From: Pyrinomonadaceae bacterium
Lineage (GTDB): Bacteria; Acidobacteriota; Blastocatellia; Pyrinomonadales; Pyrinomonadaceae
NCBI GenBank assembly: GCA_023717605.1
Contig: JAMQPH010000125.1
Span: 1 to 39,589 of the forward strand
Reading direction: 5' to 3'
DNA: 39,589 nucleotides
A program made the translations under genes and the position numbers. The notes below the pieces were generated by a model. The model worked only from the letters and a program-made list of their open reading frames with translations, was not told the origin of the DNA and searched no databases. Below, piece after piece: positions 33,566 to 39,589 of this stretch; the stretch's first letter is position 1; every line of letters starts with the position of its first letter.

Positions 33566-34411
33566 CTATCGGGCAGCAGGTCGGATAGTGGAGAGGTCGC
33601 CGGTCGGTGGTGGTGCGTGATCTTCTTTCGCCGGAGGCCCGAGCAATTCAGTGAAGATAGGCTTTAGAGCGCCGGCCCACACCTGATAGCCTTTGACATC
33701 CAGGTGTAGCCCGTCGTTGTTCGCCATTTCTGCGAACCACCTGCCGTCTTTGTCAGCCAGCTTGTCGTTGATGTTCAGATATCTAGTCTTTTTCCCGTCG
33801 GCAAGTTTTGCTATCCGGCGGTTGATCTCGTTGATGATAGTCATAACCGACATGTTGTCGTTGCGTGGAGTGATACCCGTCAACACAATCGTGGCGCTCG
33901 GAGCCTTGCGGCGGCAAGTATCAACAATGGCTTTGATTCCGCGTGTAATATCCGTAACCCTGGGATCGTCGCCACGTTGATGAGAGTTGTTTCCGACGTT
34001 ATTCGTGCCGGCCAGCAAGACAATAATTTTAGGATTTACGTTATCCAGCTCGCCATTGTTGAGACGCCACAGTATGTTCTGCGTTGTATCGCCGCCCCAG
34101 CCGAAATTGGCGGCATTCCAGCCGAAAAAATTCTGCCGCCAGTTCGCCAGAAAGTGTTGGTACTGTTCGTCGCTCGCGCCCCAACGTCTCGTGATCGAGT
34201 CGCCTTCGAAATAGATATCAATTCGTCCCTCCTTAGCCTTCTCGAGTAATTCTGAGTGCGCAAGCATTGAGTTATGATCAGTTCGTGGCGCCGGCACGTC
34301 AGCGGCTTGCGGTTTGCTCACCGGCATCTGAACAGATCTTACGACCACCGCTGCGTGTGCGAAGAGCGAAGCCGCGACTATTAACCGGACGAAGTATCGT
34401 TGATTGGTCAT
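33566..34411 (-). CDS. Exported SGNH/GDSL hydrolase
   Basis: 281 residues from ATG 34411. I prefer it to the ATG 42 nt upstream because a signal peptide starts there (RYFVRLIVAASLFAHAAVVV). SGNH blocks: nucleophile Ser72 in FEGDSITRRWG; Gly of block II in NFGWGGDTTQ; Asn137 in LLAGTNNVGNN; Asp233 and His236 in DGLHLDVKGYQ. This places it with PAF-acetylhydrolase-like and sugar-O-acetylesterase members, so deacetylation of a polysaccharide outside the cytoplasm is likely but not shown. The gene is separated by 372 bases from the export operon on the same strand, a possible functional link in exopolysaccharide handling. The ribosome site is weak. Confidence 0.9.
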   Translation of the reverse strand: MTNQRYFVRLIVAASLFAHAAVVVRSVQMPVSKPQAADVPAPRTDHNSMLAHSELLEKAKEGRIDIYFEGDSITRRWGASDEQYQHFLANWRQNFFGWNAANFGWGGDTTQNILWRLNNGELDNVNPKIIVLLAGTNNVGNNSHQRGDDPRVTDITRGIKAIVDTCRRKAPSATIVLTGITPRNDNMSVMTIINEINRRIAKLADGKKTRYLNINDKLADKDGRWFAEMANNDGLHLDVKGYQVWAGALKPIFTELLGPPAKEDHAPPPTGDLSTIRPAAR

Positions 34412-34469
34412 TATGACTCTTAGCGAGTATGGCACTGCGGCACATTGGCGCACCAGCTTTTTGTAATCA

Positions 34470-34571
34470 ATGAGGTCAGTACCCGGAACGCGGTAGAGAC
34501 TGCGTAATAACTCAACTTGGGTGTCATGAGGTCAGTACCACCGCGCGGTAGAGACTGTGTCAAAACTCGAA
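34470..34571. repeat. Two direct copies of a 46-bp unit, 56-bp period
   Basis: ATGAGGTCAGTACC at 34470 and 34526, each followed by a short variable stretch and CGCGGTAGAGACTG, then AACTC near the end. Similarity is about 80 percent by eye. Function unknown; probably part of a dispersed repeat. Confidence 0.7.
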
Positions 34572-34727
34572 TACCACCGGCTTCAGCCGCGTGGTGTTCA
34601 GCTTCGACCTAGAAACAGCGCCGTAGCGATCCGGAATAGATACCACCGGACTTTAGTCGCGTGGAGTTTCAGATTCGGCCTCTTTACGCGCCATTTAGGT
34701 CGAAGTTAAAACTCCACGCGACTAAAG
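34571..34727. repeat. Compound palindromic repeat with motif CGCGTGGAG
   Basis: ATACCACCGG at 34571 and 34640 begins two direct units (CTTCAGCCGCGTGGTGTTCAG and CTTTAGTCGCGTGGAGTTTCAG forms). A third unit at 34697-34727 is inverted (ending ACTCCACGCGACTAAAG), so 34650-34681 and 34697-34727 can pair with few mismatches. The element ends exactly where the kinase-gene copy begins. Confidence 0.75.
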
Positions 34728-34910
34728 CCACCGGCCGACCCAGTTCATTGTCCTGGGCCCGGTACACCTCACCCATTCCTCCCGCACCGATCTTGCTGAT
34801 GATGCGATAGTGGGACAAGCTAGTACCGAGGGATAGTTCTGCCACTTGTGACTTTGTACGTCATTGCGGCGCATTGCCGCAAGAAGAAAAGGAGCGGCGC
34901 TATGCGTACG
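34724..34910 (-). pseudogene. Truncated copy of the propeller-kinase gene 5' end and leader
   Basis: About 185 bp align with 29610-29794. The leader, the hairpin (TTGCGGC-GCATT-GCCGCAA, 34864-34882) and the GTG start (34845-34843) are all kept. The frame reads [17 protein letters not shown], then [12 protein letters not shown], then NELGRPVAL, and is then replaced by repeat sequence at a GGCTTT shared by both. The break falls just before the codon of the catalytic Lys42, so no active kinase can be made. Confidence 0.88.
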
Positions 34911-35071
34911 TCTGCTAAATTTGAAATAGGATGACCGTAAGAAGACAATCAAGTGGAGGAAATCAGAAATTGAAACTCAAAAGAAGTGGCTCACAGCCCT
35001 CCGGCAAAGGACCGGACGAGTATTTTACAATATCAGGCCGCGTGACAGAATATGATCTAACGCTACTTTGA

Positions 35072-36069
<998 letters not shown>

Positions 36070-36070
<1 letters not shown>

Positions 36071-36130
36071 TCGCATCCATCCGATGCGATTGTTTCCTTC
36101 TGCGTCGCCGCCTTGATGTGCGGCGGCGGC
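36070..36130 (+). terminator. Two stem-loops after the aldo/keto reductase gene
   Basis: ATCGCATC (36070-36077) and GATGCGAT (36083-36090) form an 8-bp stem with a 5-nt loop overlapping the stop codon, followed by TGTTTCCTTCT. A second stem, GCCGCC/GGCGGC, is at about 36107-36127. The T-rich stretch after the first is short, so termination is plausible but weak. Confidence 0.45.
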
Positions 36131-36253
36131 TCTGCCCCGCCGAGTATGGCGGAAATGATGAGTTAGCTTACTTTTCTACACAATGCAGACAACAGTATTA
36201 CAACCAGGCAAACAGCACAGGTTGAATTATTGTATTCCAAATTATCGCGATAG

Positions 36254-38053
<1,800 letters not shown>

Positions 38054-38221
38054 TTGGGGATCAGTTAGAGTTTTGACGAACGATCCGATTGAGCCCGTCG
38101 CGGAAAATAGAGAGCAGCAGGGAAAGAAACAGCGCAGACATAGTTAATAATCTATCGGACGTTGATGCGTATTCACGTATAAAGGCAGTCCGAACACAAA
38201 CAGAATTGAGCAAAATTCCAG

Positions 38222-39589
38222 ATGAGCACCGCAGCAGCAAAAGCAAAACCAAGAGGGCGTGAAACGACTCAAAAACATAGGACGTCGCCGCGCAACCTCC
38301 GACATCAGAAACATCTCCTAATCAATCGTGAGCTCAGTTGGCTGGAGTTCAATCGTCGCGTGTTGGAGGAGGCCCTGGATCAACGTCACCCGCTACTTGA
38401 ACGCCTGAAGTTTCTGGCGATCTTCTCTTCAAACCTGGACGAGTCTTTCATGATACGTGTATCAGGTTTGCAGGAGGCGCTGGCCGCGGGCATCACGGAA
38501 ACCTCACCGGACGGTATGACCGCCTCCGAGCAACTAAAAGAAATCAGCGCCCGACTGAGGCCAATGCTGGAAACGCAGATGCGATGCCTGAAAATGGATG
38601 TTCTGCCGAATCTGGCTGAGAGGGGCATCGTAATTCGGCCATATGAAGGGCTAAACAGACGCGAAAAGAAAACGGCCAATGATTATTTTCTGGAAAACGT
38701 CTTTCCGATCTTGACGCCCCAGGCCGTTGACCCGGGTCACCCGTTCCCCTACATCTCCAATCTTAGTCTAAACCTCGGCGTGATGGTCGCTCCGCAGCGG
38801 CGCAAGAAAACAAACGAACCGGTTGGGACTCTGAAAGGGGCGCGATTTGCCCGCATCAAACTTCCGCCGATCGTACCGAAGCTGGTTCCTATCGACGAGA
38901 AAGGATCCAGCTTTACGTTTCTCGGTAGCTTGATTTCCGCCAACATAGAAGCACTTTTCCCTCAAATGATAACAGGTCGCTGTCACCTGTTTCGGGTTAC
39001 TCGTGACGCTGATCACGACATCAAGGAGGACGAAGCAAGCGATCTGCTCCGGACTATGCAGCAACATGTCCGACAAATGCGTTTTGGTGATGCAGTTCGT
39101 TTAGAGGTGGCGGCACAGATGCCGAGTGAGATGGTTTCGTATCTCACAGAGGCTCTCGAGCTGACGAGGGATGACGTTTATAGTGTTGATGGGCCATTCA
39201 ATATCCCTGACCTCATGCAGCTGTACGAAATGGACCGGCCGGAGTTGAAAGATCGTCCTTTGCTCCGGGGGACTCCTGTACTGCTCCGCGAAAGTGAGAA
39301 TTGCTTTGAGGCCATCAAGAGCAAGGACATCTTGTTGCATCATCCGTACACCTCGTACAGTGCGGTCACTGACTTTATTAACGCAGCTGCTTCTGACCCC
39401 GACGTTGTTGCGATCAAAATTTGCCTGTACCGCACAGGCAAAAACTCCCCGATAGTAAAAGCATTAATTGAAGCGTCGGAACAAGGGAAGCAGGTTGCCG
39501 CACTTGTTGAACTAAAGGCTCGTTTCGATGAGGAGAGCAACATCGAATGGGCCAGGCGCCTGGAACAGGCCGGAGTGCACGTTGTCTAT
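38222..39589 (+). CDS. ppk1: Polyphosphate kinase 1 (3' end outside window)
   Basis: 456 codons are visible from ATG 38222 to the window edge, with no stop. PPK1 normally has about 690-720 residues. The N-terminal domain is recognised by INRELSWLEFNRRVL and SSNLDESFMIRV, the head domain by PILTPQAVDPGHPFP, and the start of the catalytic region by ILLHHPYTSYSAV, KICLYRTGKNSPIV and GKQVAALVELKARFDEE. The catalytic histidines lie beyond the window. It reversibly makes polyphosphate from ATP at the inner membrane. A basic about 25-residue extension precedes the usual start of the family. The ribosome site is weak. Confidence 0.95.
   Translation, partial: MSTAAAKAKPRGRETTQKHRTSPRNLRHQKHLLINRELSWLEFNRRVLEEALDQRHPLLERLKFLAIFSSNLDESFMIRVSGLQEALAAGITETSPDGMTASEQLKEISARLRPMLETQMRCLKMDVLPNLAERGIVIRPYEGLNRREKKTANDYFLENVFPILTPQAVDPGHPFPYISNLSLNLGVMVAPQRRKKTNEPVGTLKGARFARIKLPPIVPKLVPIDEKGSSFTFLGSLISANIEALFPQMITGRCHLFRVTRDADHDIKEDEASDLLRTMQQHVRQMRFGDAVRLEVAAQMPSEMVSYLTEALELTRDDVYSVDGPFNIPDLMQLYEMDRPELKDRPLLRGTPVLLRESENCFEAIKSKDILLHHPYTSYSAVTDFINAAASDPDVVAIKICLYRTGKNSPIVKALIEASEQGKQVAALVELKARFDEESNIEWARRLEQAGVHVVY

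Noticed and set aside
38061-38252. 63-codon minus-strand frame before the polyphosphate kinase gene
   Set aside because: Overlaps the kinase start, has no ribosome site and no recognisable features.

Overview
The window looks like chromosomal DNA of a soil or environmental bacterium of the Acidobacteriota type, perhaps Blastocatellia. This is inferred, not proven. The clues are two Ser/Thr kinases fused to TPR or TolB-like propeller domains, a TPR-SLBB export protein, broken RHS fragments and short palindromic repeats between genes. GC is moderate, genes are densely packed on both strands, and most have clear GGAGG-type ribosome sites. No rRNA, tRNA, CRISPR array or intact transposase was seen.

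Layout. 1-7205: a DksA/TraR-type zinc-finger protein (minus, cut by the window edge), then on the plus strand a GNAT / ADP-forming acyl-CoA synthetase fusion, a small exported protein, a malic enzyme and a tandem universal stress protein. 7377-12125: a three-gene minus-strand set (two membrane proteins and an exported DUF1579-like protein) divergent from a histidine kinase. The shared promoter region carries two pairs of 11-bp-spaced GTAAA boxes. A 39-bp-arm palindromic repeat lies between the kinase and its OmpR-type response regulator. 12434-21858: a thioredoxin-like protein, RHS and HigB-like gene debris, a Ser/Thr kinase with TPRs, a convergent membrane-anchored subtilase, a Tat lipoprotein and an FHA-GAF-AAA+-Fis regulator. 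21900-25005: a second copy of the palindromic repeat, a small secreted Cys protein, a coiled-coil protein, a GNAT fragment and a nitrilase-family amidohydrolase.

25090-29731 is the most unusual part. A Ser/Thr kinase with a TolB-like propeller is followed 13 nt later by a clostripain-family (C11) protease whose C-terminal tail holds eight copies of the octapeptide KIAGQEGS. The eight DNA units differ almost only at synonymous positions, so the peptide itself appears to be under selection. Each unit carries one Lys or Arg, the residue type after which this protease family cuts.

29798-34910 holds gene debris (RHS and DUF4331 remnants), a polysaccharide-export / ankyrin operon, an SGNH hydrolase, two repeat families, and a truncated copy of the 5' end of the propeller kinase gene with its leader, about 5 kb from the intact gene. 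35081-39589 is ordinary metabolism: an aldo/keto reductase, a bifunctional ATP sulfurylase/APS kinase and the first 456 codons of polyphosphate kinase.

Overall the window is a signalling- and protease-rich stretch (two eukaryotic-like kinases, one two-component pair, one sigma-54-type activator, two proteases) set among metabolic genes, with clear traces of past insertion and decay between genes.
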